Assembly (NCBI GenBank): GCA_020404895.1
Contig: JADBWK010000057.1
Coordinates: 1-64,000, forward strand
DNA: 64,000 nt
Direction of reading: 5' to 3'
Origin: Pseudanabaena sp. M085S1SP2A07QC
GTDB lineage: Bacteria; Cyanobacteriota; Cyanobacteriia; Pseudanabaenales; Pseudanabaenaceae
Shown here: positions 44,827 to 53,506 of the stretch, in pieces
Layout: every line of letters starts with the position of its first letter
Position numbering within the stretch: the stretch's first letter is position 1
Position numbers and translations under genes: made by a program
The notes under the pieces: model-generated
The model's database searches: none
What the model was told of the DNA's origin: nothing
What the model saw: the letters and a program-made list of their open reading frames with translations, nothing else

Positions 44827-46434
44827 TTACACTCCTAAACGGTTTTGGAAATAGCGCCGATATAGCTCATTGCGGATCTTTACACCAGTCTCTGTGCGTA
44901 ATATTAAACCCATTCCATCTAGCTTTGCTGTAGTGGCAAGATCAAAACGTATGGGTTGTGGTGAATTAGCCAGCGATCGCAAAACTTCCGTAAGATGAGC
45001 ATCTTTTTCGACCTTGGCTAAACGAGTGGTGAGATGTTTGCCAAAAAGTCCCACTTCCGTCGCCGCAGTTTGGATGATTTGCTCAAGAGAATTTGCACCA
45101 CTAGCTAAATTATAAAAAGCTAGTCGTACTAGATAGGGATGTCCACCGATTAATTCTGATATTGGTTCGATTTGTGTAGGTGAGAATCCATGCATTGCGG
45201 CAAGTTCCTGCACTTGAGCAATGGTAAATTCATCCAAATCAATGGGCGTACCCACATTAAAAGGTGATTGATTAATATCCTTAGTCGTAAAAGATTCCAT
45301 CGAATAGGCAAGCACGAGCCGCAACTTGCCCCATCTTTTGTCATGCTTGCCCTGCTCATGCCAACCGCGCAATAAACCGCAAAAATCCACCTCGATCGCT
45401 TCGTGTAGAAATATGCGATCCAGATTTTCAATCGCAATCACTAACGGGCGATCATCGTCGTCATTTAACAAATATCTTTCAAAAAATTCCTCACAGTTGC
45501 TGTTTGCGCCAAACATTTCATCCCAATCATCGGTCGGTTTTGCCTTTACTCCCAAATCACGCCCAATCACCGCACAAAACCACTGCAAGAAGCGATCCAT
45601 ATTTTCAAAGAACTTGCGATCACACTTTTGTAAATCAAGCCATGTAGTGCGACTATCCAACCGCCGCGCTTCTTCCAAGACACGCACCAATAGCGAAGAC
45701 TTACCCATGCGGTCAGGAGATTTTAAACGCAGCAAGGCATGGGGCATGGCGATCGCGTTAAAGCATTGTTCTTGTTGAGGCGATCGCGGAATATAAAATT
45801 CTGAACCAATTCGTACCGCGCCTTCAGGTTCTTCGATCGCTATATTTACCTTCGGTAAAACCTGACTTTCATAACGGCGTTCTAACAGCACAGGCGTTAG
45901 GGTTTCAGGAATATTTTTGAGCGCAATCAGATTTTTACCCAATTCAAAGGCATCTTTAACAGATTTACCCTCAAACAATGCACCATAGAATCCCTTAGCA
46001 AACTCGATCGCCGCCATATCACCGATCACCTGATTCATACCCAACACATACGGCACATAACGGGCGATCGCCTCTGCTTGCACCTGTGAGAAACAAGCAT
46101 TCAGCACCACGCAGTCAATGCCATTTTGCAAAATCCGAAATAAATCCGCCAAAGCCTCTGTCGGCGCAAGTTGCCAATTTCCTGCATCATCTTCTAACAC
46201 CAACCCATTCGCCGCAGCCCCATGTCCTGAGAAATGCACCACACGCGGCACTTCTTGCAGCAAAATTGGTTGTAGGTCATCAATGCGAACTGCGCCTTTG
46301 GTCACAATGGCAAAGCGATCGCGCAAACTCGATTTTTGACAACATTCTTCAATTTCCCGAAATTCCGCCTCAACCCGCAAGCGATCAGTATTCGCAGGAT
46401 TTGCCGATAGCAATAATACTTTTTTCTTATCCAT
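44827..46434 (-). CDS. CHAT protease fused to AAA-like STAND ATPase
   Basis: A 535-residue fusion. Residues about 1-190 are a CHAT (caspase HetF-associated with TPR) peptidase: His71 in VVHFSGHG and Cys114 in VVLNACFSQ form the dyad. Residues about 205-535 are an AAA-like STAND ATPase: Walker A-like DRMGKSSLLVRV (about 241-252), Walker B RPLVIAIENLDRIF, and a C-terminal winged-helix-like region. In known systems STAND ATPases sense an invader and switch on the fused effector, here a protease. First gene of the minus-strand cassette; no target is known. Confidence 0.85.
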   Translation of the reverse strand: MDKKKVLLLSANPANTDRLRVEAEFREIEECCQKSSLRDRFAIVTKGAVRIDDLQPILLQEVPRVVHFSGHGAAANGLVLEDDAGNWQLAPTEALADLFRILQNGIDCVVLNACFSQVQAEAIARYVPYVLGMNQVIGDMAAIEFAKGFYGALFEGKSVKDAFELGKNLIALKNIPETLTPVLLERRYESQVLPKVNIAIEEPEGAVRIGSEFYIPRSPQQEQCFNAIAMPHALLRLKSPDRMGKSSLLVRVLEEARRLDSRTTWLDLQKCDRKFFENMDRFLQWFCAVIGRDLGVKAKPTDDWDEMFGANSNCEEFFERYLLNDDDDRPLVIAIENLDRIFLHEAIEVDFCGLLRGWHEQGKHDKRWGKLRLVLAYSMESFTTKDINQSPFNVGTPIDLDEFTIAQVQELAAMHGFSPTQIEPISELIGGHPYLVRLAFYNLASGANSLEQIIQTAATEVGLFGKHLTTRLAKVEKDAHLTEVLRSLANSPQPIRFDLATTAKLDGMGLILRTETGVKIRNELYRRYFQNRLGV

Positions 46435-46531
46435 TTGCGAGCTTGGGGGGAGGCTATTTTAAGTTGGCATCAATGTGTTTTGGTACGGCAAAACCGTACT
46501 ACTCAATTTTAAATGAGTGCTGCCCGAATTA

Positions 46532-46583
46532 TTTAGCATTGTTTAAAAAAGCTCCTTCAGGAGATTTTTTAAACAATGCTAAA
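46532..46583. repeat. Palindrome between the cassette and nth
   Basis: TTTAGCATTGTTTAAAAAA / TTTTTTAAACAATGCTAAA stem around a CTCCTTCAGGAG inner stem; it lies in the divergent promoter gap. Confidence 0.65.
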
Positions 46584-46612
46584 CTGCAAATCATCGGTGT
46601 ATCGCGCTACTC

Positions 46613-47275
46613 ATGGGAATTATTACCAAACGTTCATCTAAAAAAGTTCGGGCTAACGAAATCCTCATTCGTCTCAAACGGCTTTATCCCGACGCAACTT
46701 GCTCGCTTGATTACGAGACACCTGTGCAGTTATTGGTAGCAGTTATCCTCTCGGCACAATGTACCGATGAGCGCGTGAATATGGTCACCCCAAAATTATT
46801 TGCGCGATTTCCCGATGCGATCGCCTTAGCTAATGCCGATCTTGATGAACTTATGGAATTAGTCCACTCCACAGGCTTTTATCGCAACAAAGCTAAAAAT
46901 ATTAGAAGTGCCTGCGAAATGATCGTGCGGGACTTTGATGGGCAAGTACCAAATACGATGGAAAAACTGCTCAAGCTGGCAGGAGTGGCTCGGAAAACCG
47001 CCAATGTGGTCTTAGCCCATGCCTATGGGATCAATGCAGGCGTAACCGTTGACACCCATGTAAAGCGGCTTACTAAAAGACTAGGACTAACCAAATTTGA
47101 TGAACCCATTAAAGTCGAGCGGGATCTGATGGGAATGCTGCCCCAACGGGACTGGGAAAACTGGTCAATTAGGATTATTTATCACGGACGTGCTGTATGT
47201 AACGCCCGTAAACCTGCTTGCGATCGCTGTGAATTAGCTGATTTATGTCGATCAGCAAATTATCAAAACCCGTAA
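46613..47275 (+). CDS. nth: Endonuclease III
   Basis: A 220-residue DNA glycosylase/AP lyase of base-excision repair. The helix-hairpin-helix LLKLAGVARKTANVVLAHAYG supplies the catalytic Lys, VTVDTHVKRL the catalytic Asp, and CNARKPACDRCELADLC is the [4Fe-4S] motif C-x6-C-x2-C-x5-C. Length is normal. Its stop codon lies within a hairpin repeat (47264-47312). Confidence 0.95.
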   Translation: MGIITKRSSKKVRANEILIRLKRLYPDATCSLDYETPVQLLVAVILSAQCTDERVNMVTPKLFARFPDAIALANADLDELMELVHSTGFYRNKAKNIRSACEMIVRDFDGQVPNTMEKLLKLAGVARKTANVVLAHAYGINAGVTVDTHVKRLTKRLGLTKFDEPIKVERDLMGMLPQRDWENWSIRIIYHGRAVCNARKPACDRCELADLCRSANYQNP

Positions 47276-47312
47276 AGTTGCGCCCCTGAGAAGCGCAACT
47301 TTACGGGTTTTG
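47264..47312. repeat. AAAACCC-framed palindrome overlapping nth stop
   Basis: CAAAACCCGTAAAGTTGCG with its complement around CCCCTGAGAAG; related to 22695-22743. The nth stop codon is in its left arm, so it may also serve as the terminator. Confidence 0.7.
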
Positions 47313-47484
47313 ATTTGTAATTATTTATGTCTAGCTACTCAAAATAAAAACTTGCCAAAGCCAGGTTTTTACTAGTGGTTGTGAAGTTTTCTAAAGATAC
47401 GCCCCCTTTATGCAGAGACATCAGCGCTTATTCCTTAAAATGAAGACAAAATTCTCCCTGCAATCTTTAACTTAATAAAGACTT

Positions 47485-47958
47485 ATGACAGATTTTGTAA
47501 AACCCTTCAAGAACGATCCCCAACTAGGGAATTTGTCTACACCCGTTAGCGATTCTGCGATCGTTAAGGCTTTTATCGGCAACCTTCCTGCTTACCGCGC
47601 AGGCTTGTCTCCTAGCCGTCGTGGTCTAGAAATCGGCATGGCACATGGTTACTTCATTTACGGGCCATTTGCATTATTGGGACCTCTGAGAAATACAGAA
47701 TTATCTAGCCTTGCTGGGCTCTTGGCAACGATCGCTTCTGTTGTGCTATTGACCGTTGGCTTGTCCTTATACGGTCAAACTGTAACTAAGTTGCAGTCTA
47801 GCTCAGCCTTGGAAGCACCTGCTGAATTGGGTACTTCTGCTGGTTGGAGCGAATTTTCTAGTAGCTTCTTGCTTGGTGGTGCTGGTGGTGCTGCATTTGC
47901 ATACTTCCTCAACTACCTAGAGCCAATGCAAAAATTCCTTGGTTTGCTTTGGTCTTAA
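47485..47958 (+). CDS. psaL: Photosystem I reaction centre subunit XI (PsaL)
   Basis: A 157-residue PsaL. VKPFKNDPQLGNLSTPVSDS is the N-terminal signature, SPSRRGLEIGMAHGYFIYGPF the first conserved helix, and two further membrane helices follow. It holds the PSI trimer or tetramer together. psaI follows after 98 bases, the usual cyanobacterial psaL-psaI pairing. Confidence 0.96.
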   Translation: MTDFVKPFKNDPQLGNLSTPVSDSAIVKAFIGNLPAYRAGLSPSRRGLEIGMAHGYFIYGPFALLGPLRNTELSSLAGLLATIASVVLLTVGLSLYGQTVTKLQSSSALEAPAELGTSAGWSEFSSSFLLGGAGGAAFAYFLNYLEPMQKFLGLLWS

Positions 47959-48056
47959 GTTTTTTTGGTGTTGTTAACTTCAGCCCCAAATCATATTAAT
48001 TTAAGCTAAATCAGATCCTCAAAAATTTATATCTTAATTCAAGGAAACCCACGACC

Positions 48057-48167
48057 ATGACTGGATACTACGCACATTACTACGTCTCTTTCATCTTCGT
48101 ACCACTTATTGGTGTAATCCTCCCGATCGCCACCATGGGACTACTTCTCAACTACATTGAGAACTAA
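48057..48167 (+). CDS. psaI: Photosystem I reaction centre subunit VIII (PsaI)
   Basis: A 36-residue, single-helix protein: MTGYYAHYYVSFIFVPLIGV then the helix end GLLLNYIEN. The sequence and its place right after psaL identify PsaI, which contacts PsaL in PSI. AAGGA lies upstream. Too short for most gene callers. Confidence 0.9.
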   Translation: MTGYYAHYYVSFIFVPLIGVILPIATMGLLLNYIEN

Positions 48168-48252
48168 TTTACAAAGTTGGAAACTAGACTTTTGGTAGTC
48201 TTATTTTCAATATCTTTAACTTGCTCTTCGTATTTTATTTTTATCACATTCT

Positions 48253-48305
48253 CAAAAGCAGGAAAGGCGATCGCTACAATGTAACGATCGCCTTTCCTGC
48301 TTTTG
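48253..48305 (+). terminator. Terminator after psaI
   Basis: Stem AAAAGCAGGAAAGGCGATCG / CGATCGCCTTTCCTGCTTTT; it contains a HIP1 octamer. Confidence 0.8.
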
Positions 48306-48346
48306 ACAGACGCTAAGATAAAGCCATTATCTTTCGATTTATTTTT

Positions 48347-48856
48347 ATGTCATTTTTTAAATTTTTAAATTTTTCATTTTTGCGCCTAGCGATCGCGATA
48401 ACTGTCATACTTGTATCTTTACTGACATGTCCCATTAATGTTCAAGCAGAAATTCTTTCATTTAGCCATGCCCAGCTAAAAAACAGAGATTTTTCAGGAA
48501 GAGATCTGGCTGGCTCAGGTTTTGCCAATGCCAATATGGAAGGAGCAAACTTTGAGAATGCTGATGTACGTGGAGCCGTATTTAGTGCCTCAGTTTTGCG
48601 AAATGCCAATCTCAAAGGAGCAAACTTTTCGGGGGGGCTGTTAGATCAAGCTGATTTTGCTAAAGCTGATCTTACCGACGCTTTGCTGGTTGAAACAATC
48701 CTATTGCGCAGTACTTTTGATTTTGTGAATATTGATGGGGCAGATTTTACTGACGCGATCATCGATGGGGGACAGCGCAAATGGCTATGCACTAAAGCTA
48801 AAGGCACAAACTCAAAAACTGGTGTAGCTACCAGTGCATCCTTAGAATGCCAATAA
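48347..48856 (+). CDS. Secreted pentapeptide-repeat protein
   Basis: A 169-residue protein. A signal peptide (about 1-35: FLRLAIAITVILVSLL, then NVQA) targets the lumen or periplasm. About 48-135 are tandem A(D/N)LxX pentapeptide repeats (for example ANLKGANFSGGLLDQADFAKADLTDA), forming a right-handed quadrilateral beta-helix. Two Cys close the C-terminus. Function unknown; many thylakoid-lumen proteins of cyanobacteria are of this type. Confidence 0.88.
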   Translation: MSFFKFLNFSFLRLAIAITVILVSLLTCPINVQAEILSFSHAQLKNRDFSGRDLAGSGFANANMEGANFENADVRGAVFSASVLRNANLKGANFSGGLLDQADFAKADLTDALLVETILLRSTFDFVNIDGADFTDAIIDGGQRKWLCTKAKGTNSKTGVATSASLECQ

Positions 48857-48885
48857 AAAAAGCCGCCCAATTGGGTGGCTTTTTT
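48855..48885. terminator. Terminator after pentapeptide gene
   Basis: AAAAAAGCCGCCCAATTGGGTGGC stem (one G-T pair) with T run, between convergent genes. Confidence 0.8.
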
Positions 48886-48905
48886 GTGAGGATTTTAACT
48901 TAAGT

Positions 48906-50009
48906 TTAAGAAAGCTTGCTAACTACAATAGCGATCGCCACCAAAAAACCACCTGTTAGATAAAAGAACCTAACCACATGTAGCTCATGCCAGCCGCTTA
49001 GCTCTAAGTGATGGTGAAAAGGAGCCATTTTAAAAAGGCGCTTACCCATGCCAGTTTCATCTTTGGTTGCTTTGTAATAAGAAACCTGAGCAATTACTGA
49101 AATTGATTCCCAGATAAAAATCGCACCGACAATTAAAAATGCCCATAACAAGTTACCAAGGATCGCAGTCGAAGCAAGTGCACCACCTAAAGCCAGCGAT
49201 CCCGTGTCACCCATAAATACACGAGCCGGATAGCGATTGTGCCAAAGAAATCCTAAGTAGCTACCGCTGAGGCACATGCAAAAAATGGCGAGTTCTTTGT
49301 TCTGAGGAAACAGTAGTAGCCCCATACCAAATAGGGCGATCGCACCTGTACCACCAGCAAGACCATCCAACCCGTCAGTAAGATTTGTAGCATTACTGCT
49401 GCCAAGAAATACAAACAAGGCAAGAGGGAAAAACAGTAGACCGAGAGGAATCACAAATTTTAAAGGTAAATTAATCGTGGCGATCGCTTGCCAGTTTTGA
49501 GTTAGCCCTAGCCATGCACAGAAACAAGAGGCGAAAAATGCTTGCAGGAAAATCTTGGAGCGCGGAGACAAGCCTTTATTGGAGTGACGACGCAAAATTT
49601 TCCAATCATCTAGCCATCCGATAAAACCAAAAGATACAGTTAGCAAACTACAAGCTATTACTTTGTCATTAAAGCCAGACCATACCAGTGCTAATAAAAT
49701 TCCGACAGGTATAATAAATATCCCCCCCATAGTCGGAGTTCCTTGTTTCTTCAGATGAGCTTGTGGCCCATCTTCACGAATGATTTGCCCAGCCTTAAGC
49801 TGACGCAAAGCTGGAACTGCAAAAGTGCCTAAAAATGCAACTCCAGCCCCCCCAAACGTGAATGGCATTAGCAAACTTGAACTTATATTAGGATTCAAGA
49901 AAAGATCGACACCAACAATTAAACTAATTAAACCGATTGCTAAACCAATTGCTAGGCTACTTCCTGTCGGAAATTTTGCTTTCCTAACTCTCACACCAGT
50001 ATCAACCAT
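48906..50009 (-). CDS. mraY: Phospho-N-acetylmuramoyl-pentapeptide transferase MraY
   Basis: A 367-residue polytopic enzyme that makes lipid I for peptidoglycan. Family motifs: GTPTMGGIFIIPVGI, FIGWLDDWKI with the catalytic DD, SNATNLTDGLDGLAGG, HNRYPARVFMGDTGSLALGG and MAPFHHHLE. Monocistronic here, away from other cell-wall genes. Confidence 0.95.
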   Translation of the reverse strand: MVDTGVRVRKAKFPTGSSLAIGLAIGLISLIVGVDLFLNPNISSSLLMPFTFGGAGVAFLGTFAVPALRQLKAGQIIREDGPQAHLKKQGTPTMGGIFIIPVGILLALVWSGFNDKVIACSLLTVSFGFIGWLDDWKILRRHSNKGLSPRSKIFLQAFFASCFCAWLGLTQNWQAIATINLPLKFVIPLGLLFFPLALFVFLGSSNATNLTDGLDGLAGGTGAIALFGMGLLLFPQNKELAIFCMCLSGSYLGFLWHNRYPARVFMGDTGSLALGGALASTAILGNLLWAFLIVGAIFIWESISVIAQVSYYKATKDETGMGKRLFKMAPFHHHLELSGWHELHVVRFFYLTGGFLVAIAIVVSKLS

Positions 50010-50252
50010 TGCCGCTCCTCACACCCACAGTAACCATCACACTTTTTTTAGATCGAACTTCAGATCAGAAGCTTTTTTACGGCTTTATAACAGATGATTA
50101 AACACCATCTGAATATACGCTCTTAGATACCAAATAATGACCGCATTTGTCTACAGTGCAACCATTGAATTTTGATAATTCTTGAATCCTTGCACACAAT
50201 CTTTGTAGATAGCCCTTTAATTGCCCTTTAACTTAAGTTTATTAAATTGCCG

Positions 50253-51614
50253 ATGACGAGTAAGAATTCTCGACAAATTGCTTTAGAAGCCCTACGTTTG
50301 ATTCAAAGACGCAATGCTTATGCTGATGTAGCGCTTGACTGTACGCTTTCACGAGCGCGACAAGAAAACATTACCCTCCTAGAAAGCGATCGCCGTCTAA
50401 TTACGGAATTAGTTTATGGATGTACGCGCCGACAAAAAACTCTACAAGTGGTTTTGCAAAACTTTTCACAAAAACCAACCACAAAGTTACCACCAGATCT
50501 ATTAATAATTCTACAGATAGGTGTGTACCAGCTATGTTTTCTCGATCGCATTAAGCCATCAGCGATCGTCCATACCACAGTGGAATTAGTCAAAGAAAAC
50601 AACTTAAAAGGTTTGTCTGGCTTTGCGAACGGGATCATGAGATCCATACTCAGAGCTAAGGATAAGGAAGATATTCTCGCCAAAATTACTGATCCAGCTA
50701 GCTTTTATAGTTTTCCTGAATGGTTGATCGAACTATGGCAAAAAGAATTTGGGCAAGAGGCGATCGCGAGCATTTGCAATTGGTTTAATCAAACACCTCA
50801 TCTCGATTTACGAGTAAATCTTTTACATGCAACGCGGGATCAAGTTCTAGCCGCTTTTGCAGAAGCCGAGATCAAAGCTGAGCCAATTCCCCATTTACCC
50901 AATGGTATCCGCGTGGCGCAGGGAGCAGGGGATGTGAGCCAATTACCGAAGTTTAAAGAGGGTTGGTGGTCAGTGCAAGATGCAAGCGCTCAGTTGGTTA
51001 CTTATTTATTAGATCCTCAACCGAATGAGATCATTATTGATGCCTGCGCTGCCCCAGGAGGTAAAACTACGCATATCAGCGATCGCCTGAAAAACACGGG
51101 TAAAGTTTATGCCCTTGATCGTCTGGCAAGTCGTCTTAAAAAGATTGATCAAAATACGGCTCGTCTGGGGATCACTAATGTGCAAACCCTTGAGATCGAT
51201 GCTCGTGAGTTTGTAGGCATTTCAGAGGGTGCTGCAAATTCCAAGTGCGATCGCGTCTTATTAGATGTGCCTTGTTCTGGCTTAGGAACATTACACCGTC
51301 ATGCCGACGCTCGTTGGCGACAAACTCCCGAAGAACCCTATAAACTGGCGAAAACCCAAGCCGAAATTCTGGAACGAGCTACGCAATGGGTTAAACCTGA
51401 AGGTGTAATCGTTTACAGCACTTGCACATTGCATCCTGCTGAAAATGAAGAAGTAATTACGCAGTTTTTAACAAATCATCCCGATTGGCAAATTGTGCCA
51501 CCAAGTGCTGATAATCCTGCTGCTCATTTTGTTTGCGATTGTGGTTGGATTAAAGTTCTGCCCCATGAGCATGACATGGATGGCTTTTTTATGGTGAAGT
51601 TACAGAAAAAATGA
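50253..51614 (+). CDS. rsmB: 16S rRNA C967 methyltransferase RsmB
   Basis: A 453-residue RsmB. The N-terminal NusB-like RNA-binding domain (about 1-140: ALEALRLIQRRNAYADVALD) is followed by the SAM domain: IDACAAPGGKTTHI is motif I, VLLDVPCSGLGTLHRHADARW holds one catalytic-type Cys, and VYSTCTLHPAENE holds the second. I use ATG 50253; an in-frame TTG two codons earlier is possible. Confidence 0.94.
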   Translation: MTSKNSRQIALEALRLIQRRNAYADVALDCTLSRARQENITLLESDRRLITELVYGCTRRQKTLQVVLQNFSQKPTTKLPPDLLIILQIGVYQLCFLDRIKPSAIVHTTVELVKENNLKGLSGFANGIMRSILRAKDKEDILAKITDPASFYSFPEWLIELWQKEFGQEAIASICNWFNQTPHLDLRVNLLHATRDQVLAAFAEAEIKAEPIPHLPNGIRVAQGAGDVSQLPKFKEGWWSVQDASAQLVTYLLDPQPNEIIIDACAAPGGKTTHISDRLKNTGKVYALDRLASRLKKIDQNTARLGITNVQTLEIDAREFVGISEGAANSKCDRVLLDVPCSGLGTLHRHADARWRQTPEEPYKLAKTQAEILERATQWVKPEGVIVYSTCTLHPAENEEVITQFLTNHPDWQIVPPSADNPAAHFVCDCGWIKVLPHEHDMDGFFMVKLQKK

Positions 51615-51633
51615 TGACAATCGTCAGATCACT

Positions 51634-51735
51634 TAGGAATGAAAATTAATTAAAACCAAAATTTGTTGGGGCGGGCAAAGCCCGCCCCAACAAATTTTGG
51701 TTTTAATTGCACAAGTTAATTAATTTTCATTCCTT
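51634..51735 (-). mobile_element. MITE-like element B, copy 2
   Basis: Same ends as 27322-27425 but in the opposite orientation (the AATTGCACAAGT block is on the right). Loop GGGCAAAGCCC differs by one base from copy 1. Confidence 0.8.
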
Positions 51736-51834
51736 ATTGGGTTTAGCTACAGATTTGCTTCCATAGTGATTTGCTTTAAAATCTCACTAAATTAATGATT
51801 ACTGGTCTTATCCCTAAACCTCAAAGAAATAGGC

Positions 51835-51931
51835 AAAGGCACTGGTCAGCTAAAACAGGATCGACGTACTTGCGTCTTTTTCGTCGGCATGAAATGTGCC
51901 TTTCAGCTTCCATCCCTAATTAACTGACCAG
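51835..51931. ncRNA. Candidate structured RNA or MITE
   Basis: Nested complementary blocks: AAAGGCAC (51835) with GTGCCTTT (51896), and CTGGTCAG (51842) with CTGACCAG (51924), arranged ABA'B' as in a pseudoknot, with a GACG/CGTC hairpin between. The outer blocks CTGGTCAGCTAA and TTAACTGACCAG could equally be transposon ends. No known RNA family was recognised. The rest of 51615-52093 contains MITE B and an AT-rich promoter-like stretch. Confidence 0.3.
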
Positions 51932-52093
51932 CGCACTATTTAGCACCTAGCCCAACGCCGACAACGCAGCTAAAAATAAACTATTCGGACGATCTCTCTA
52001 AGCTTTTGCAACCTTCCCCTAGAACGAAAGCAAACAGAATTTCAAGCTACCTCCCAAAATGTTTCACTTTGGCAAAGTCACTATAATTGAGTT

Positions 52094-52693
52094 ATGAAAC
52101 TTTCTAATTTACTCATCATTCTTGGCGCGATCGCAATCCCTATTACTATTTTTGCAGTAACTAAAGCTATGTCTGCTCCCCTACCCGTCGGATTCCCATC
52201 GCCAACATCTCACGGAAAAATCGAAGTTAAGCAATATCCTGCCTACCGTTCTGGTACATACACTTACGAAGGAAATCTCAGTCAAGCTACTAGCAACTCC
52301 TTTAACCCATTGTTTCTGCACATCAGCAGCAACAATATTTCCATGACAGCTCCTGTAGAGGCAAGGTATCCTATCTCGACAATCGATCAACCGATACAAA
52401 GTGGAAAAGCAAAGGTTTCTTTTTTGTACAATAATAGTTCCATCAGCCCCTCACAAATATCCCAAGATATTCAAGTAGAGGATCATGCACCGATGTTAGT
52501 TGTCAGTTTGGGTGTACAGGGTGCATATGGCTATGACAGATATCAAGAGGATGTTGCAAAGTTAAAAGAATGGTTAGATAGCCATCCTGAGTATGAAATA
52601 GCAGGAGAGCCAAGAGAATTTCTCTACGATTCACCTTTTACACCTGCACCATTAAAACGACGTGAAGTTCAGATTCCTATTCGCAAGCGATAA
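52094..52693 (+). CDS. SOUL-family haem-binding-like protein
   Basis: A 199-residue SOUL protein. An N-terminal hydrophobic segment (about 3-22) may be a signal peptide or anchor. Family landmarks: VKQYPAYRSGTYTYEG, NNISMTAPVEARYP with the MTAPV motif, and a C-terminal EPREFLYDSPFTP. The family binds tetrapyrroles in some organisms; the usual haem histidine is not obvious here. Confidence 0.87.
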   Translation: MKLSNLLIILGAIAIPITIFAVTKAMSAPLPVGFPSPTSHGKIEVKQYPAYRSGTYTYEGNLSQATSNSFNPLFLHISSNNISMTAPVEARYPISTIDQPIQSGKAKVSFLYNNSSISPSQISQDIQVEDHAPMLVVSLGVQGAYGYDRYQEDVAKLKEWLDSHPEYEIAGEPREFLYDSPFTPAPLKRREVQIPIRKR

Positions 52694-52881
52694 AAACAAA
52701 GTTTAAGCCGTTGTTTCTGGGCATGGCGGAAATCAAATATCTTGGGCATAGACAGGAAGATGTTTGATTTCCGCTATGCTTCGTTGTGCTTTTGATGCGG
52801 TGCGATCGCCAGTATTAAAATCCTCAAAAACCCTAAGCGATCACATTGCATCGACACAGTTCGGACGCGAAGCAGCAATAT

Positions 52882-52988
52882 ATAGCAACGTAAGAGATAG
52901 ATAGGACAATTCAAAACCCAAAAGATGGCAGAGCGAAGCTCTGCCATCTTTTGGGTTTTATGTCCTAAGCAAAGCTTACATTGCTATA
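52882..52988 (+). mobile_element. 108-bp MITE-like element, copy 3
   Basis: Same ends and orientation as copy 1; central loop GCGAAGC. Confidence 0.85.
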
Positions 52989-53049
52989 CAAACTCGTTCC
53001 CATACCTTTACCTTAAACTATCCCCATTTTCCCCTAGAACAATTCAAAC

Positions 53050-53243
53050 ATGGAACTAAAATCTGCCAAACCTAAATCTAGACTCAGATACCTACGCATA
53101 TTATTTTTCATCCCTGCGATCGCATCTTTGGGTGTGATCGCATATTCATCTGGCAAATATTTCCTTGGTTCGTGGCGATGGCGATCGCAGGTCCGCTCGC
53201 TGGTTATTTGATTATGCAGATTATTTCACTGTTTGTTAAATGA
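53050..53243 (+). pseudogene. Possible frameshifted small membrane protein
   Basis: Begins MELKSAKPKSRLRYLRILFF with a membrane-like segment, then frame shifts near 53157, after which another frame reads FPWFVAMAIAGPLAGYLIM and IISLFVK to a stop at 53241. Together these would be a two-helix protein of about 65 residues. A sequencing error or a real decay cannot be told apart. Confidence 0.35.
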
Positions 53244-53395
53244 AATAGGCGATCGCAGTTAGTTACACAAAATATTGGAACAAATCAGTAAAAGCAACCA
53301 AATCAAAACGTCAACCTGCAAATAATTCTATACATTTAATTAAGAGCATATTTGTCTCGTTAATTGGGATTAGCGTATTACGAATGTATCTTTGA

Positions 53396-53506
53396 GTTGT
53401 AGCGAGATTGCCAGCGGAGGCAGCCAAAGCTCAAGCCGATACAGCCAAAGTTCAAGCCGAAAATATCCGATTGATGATTGAAATGGTTAACAGAAAACAG
53501 GCTTAA
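53396..53506 (+). pseudogene. Coiled-coil gene tail
   Basis: Open frame without start: RLPAEAAKAQADTAKVQAEN then IRLMIEMVNRKQA and a stop. It resembles the coiled-coil tails of Uma2 proteins; the stop overlaps the stop of the TPR gene. The rest of 52694-53395 has the MITE copy, the frameshifted gene and otherwise nothing clear. Confidence 0.25.

Noticed and set aside
46086-46739. 217-residue plus-strand frame
   Set aside because: It reads antisense to the CHAT-STAND gene and into nth in another frame.
50247-50252. TTG start for rsmB
   Set aside because: ATG two codons downstream is preferred.
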